A DNA stretch of 64,000 nucleotides, from the NCBI RefSeq assembly GCF_000085865.1, contig NC_013511.1:124001-188000 (forward strand), in the 5' to 3' direction. The notes under the pieces are model-generated. The model was not told the DNA's origin. It was given only the letters and a program-made list of their open reading frames with translations, and ran no database searches. The DNA comes from Metamycoplasma hominis ATCC 23114 (lineage in GTDB: Bacteria; Bacillota_I; Bacilli_A; Mycoplasmatales; Metamycoplasmataceae). The position numbers and the translations under genes were made by a program. Shown piece after piece: positions 63,709 to 64,000 of the stretch. The stretch's first letter is position 1. Each line of letters begins with the position of its first letter.

Positions 63709-64000
63709 ATTTCTTTATATAAGCTAATAATTTATTAATTTCGCTTGAAGTTAAATTTCTATATTGACCTATTTTTAAATTACTATCATCAATGCATCCA
63801 AAAGATTTTCTATGTAATTTTTTAACATAATTATTTACTAACAAAAATAAATTTTTAACGTGATGGTTTCTGCCTTCATATAGCAGAACTTCATATTTAA
63901 AAGCACTTAATTTTGTAACTTTTTGTTTTGAAATTTTGCCATTTAATAATACGTGATTTGAATTTAATAAGTTTAATTCACCATCAAGCATTTCACGTTC
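63707..64000 (-). CDS. RsuA/RluB-family pseudouridine synthase, C-terminal end (partial)
   Basis: Only the last 97 residues are inside the window; the gene continues past the right edge, so the start is not visible. YEGRNHHVKNLFLLVNNYVKKLHRKSFGC is split here as YEGRNHHVKNLF and VKKLHRKSFG; it matches the family's .EGrnrQvRrm....g..V..L.R...G block at the end of the catalytic domain. The catalytic Asp is outside the window. RluB, RluE, RluF and RsuA cannot be told apart from this piece. The stop is TAA at 63707-63709, inside the terminator. Confidence 0.85.
   Translation of the reverse strand, partial: EREMLDGELNLLNSNHVLLNGKISKQKVTKLSAFKYEVLLYEGRNHHVKNLFLLVNNYVKKLHRKSFGCIDDSNLKIGQYRNLTSSEINKLLAYIKK

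Overview
The window is about 64 kb of a very AT-rich genome that reads UGA as tryptophan. Nearly every recognisable gene (helicase, pheT, fusA, oppF and others) is open only if in-frame TGA codes for Trp, and ribosomal protein S7 ends in Trp(TGA) just before its TAA. With lipoprotein signals ending in Ser-Cys, very small intergenic gaps and an oppABCDF operon whose OppA carries a P-loop near its C terminus, this points to a mycoplasma. The OppA of 961 residues with GKDNSGKS close to its end is what is known for the P100/OppA ecto-ATPase of Mycoplasma (Metamycoplasma) hominis, so that species or a near relative is my inference.

Layout. 1-3.8 kb: a replication and repair cluster (dnaX end, ebfC, recR, tmk, holB, rsmI), then convergent rpsT. 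4.2-6.3 kb: three accessory genes (YgjP-type metalloprotease, membrane protein with a NERD-like region, tail-anchored Cys-rich protein). 6.3-9.1 kb, minus strand: trpS-thrS. 9.2-15.0 kb: an operon of a membrane-anchored degenerate PTS EIIB-like protein, a 1405-residue SF1 helicase with a long acidic tail, and a membrane protein. 15.0-19.2 kb: def (minus), a CNNM/CBS protein, rpsF-ssb-rpsR with a structured leader, and two small membrane proteins. 19.2-30.7 kb: rarA-pheS-pheT, recA, then ymdB-nusB-tlyA-sufS-iscU-dinB-nadD as one tightly overlapping run. 30.7-32.0 kb: infC-rpmI-rplT behind an attenuator-like leader. 32.1-37.8 kb: mnmA-alaS-ruvX-DUF1292-membrane protein-greA. 37.9-41.6 kb: tRNA methyltransferase, metG, obgE. 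41.7-42.4 kb: eight tRNA genes. 42.5-47.5 kb: a PQ-loop protein, a YigZ-family protein, rluD and a three-gene membrane/lipoprotein operon. 47.6-50.6 kb: rpsL-rpsG-fusA. 50.7-53.7 kb: a membrane protein, a DUF1846 protein and dCMP deaminase (minus). 53.8-63.7 kb: a candidate small RNA, two tiny ORFs, a hairpin-rich leader and the opp operon. The window ends inside an RluB/RsuA-type gene (minus).

Most of the content is informational housekeeping: replication/repair (holB, recR, recA, dinB, rarA, ssb, ruvX), translation (five aminoacyl-tRNA synthetases with pheS/pheT counted as one, ribosomal proteins, fusA, infC, tRNAs) and RNA modification (mnmA, rluD, rluB, rsmI, tlyA). Peptide import by Opp fits an amino-acid-dependent parasite.

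Regulatory style stands out. A TATAAT-like hexamer lies only 6-11 nt before the ATG of about ten genes on both strands, which predicts leaderless mRNAs. Operons with real leaders (rpsF, infC, rpsL, oppA) instead carry Shine-Dalgarno sites, some within hairpins. The most interesting items are the opp upstream region, the minus-strand small-RNA candidate beside it, the EIIB-like/helicase/membrane operon and the tail-anchored Cys-cluster protein. All coordinates and translations were read by eye; no database search was run.
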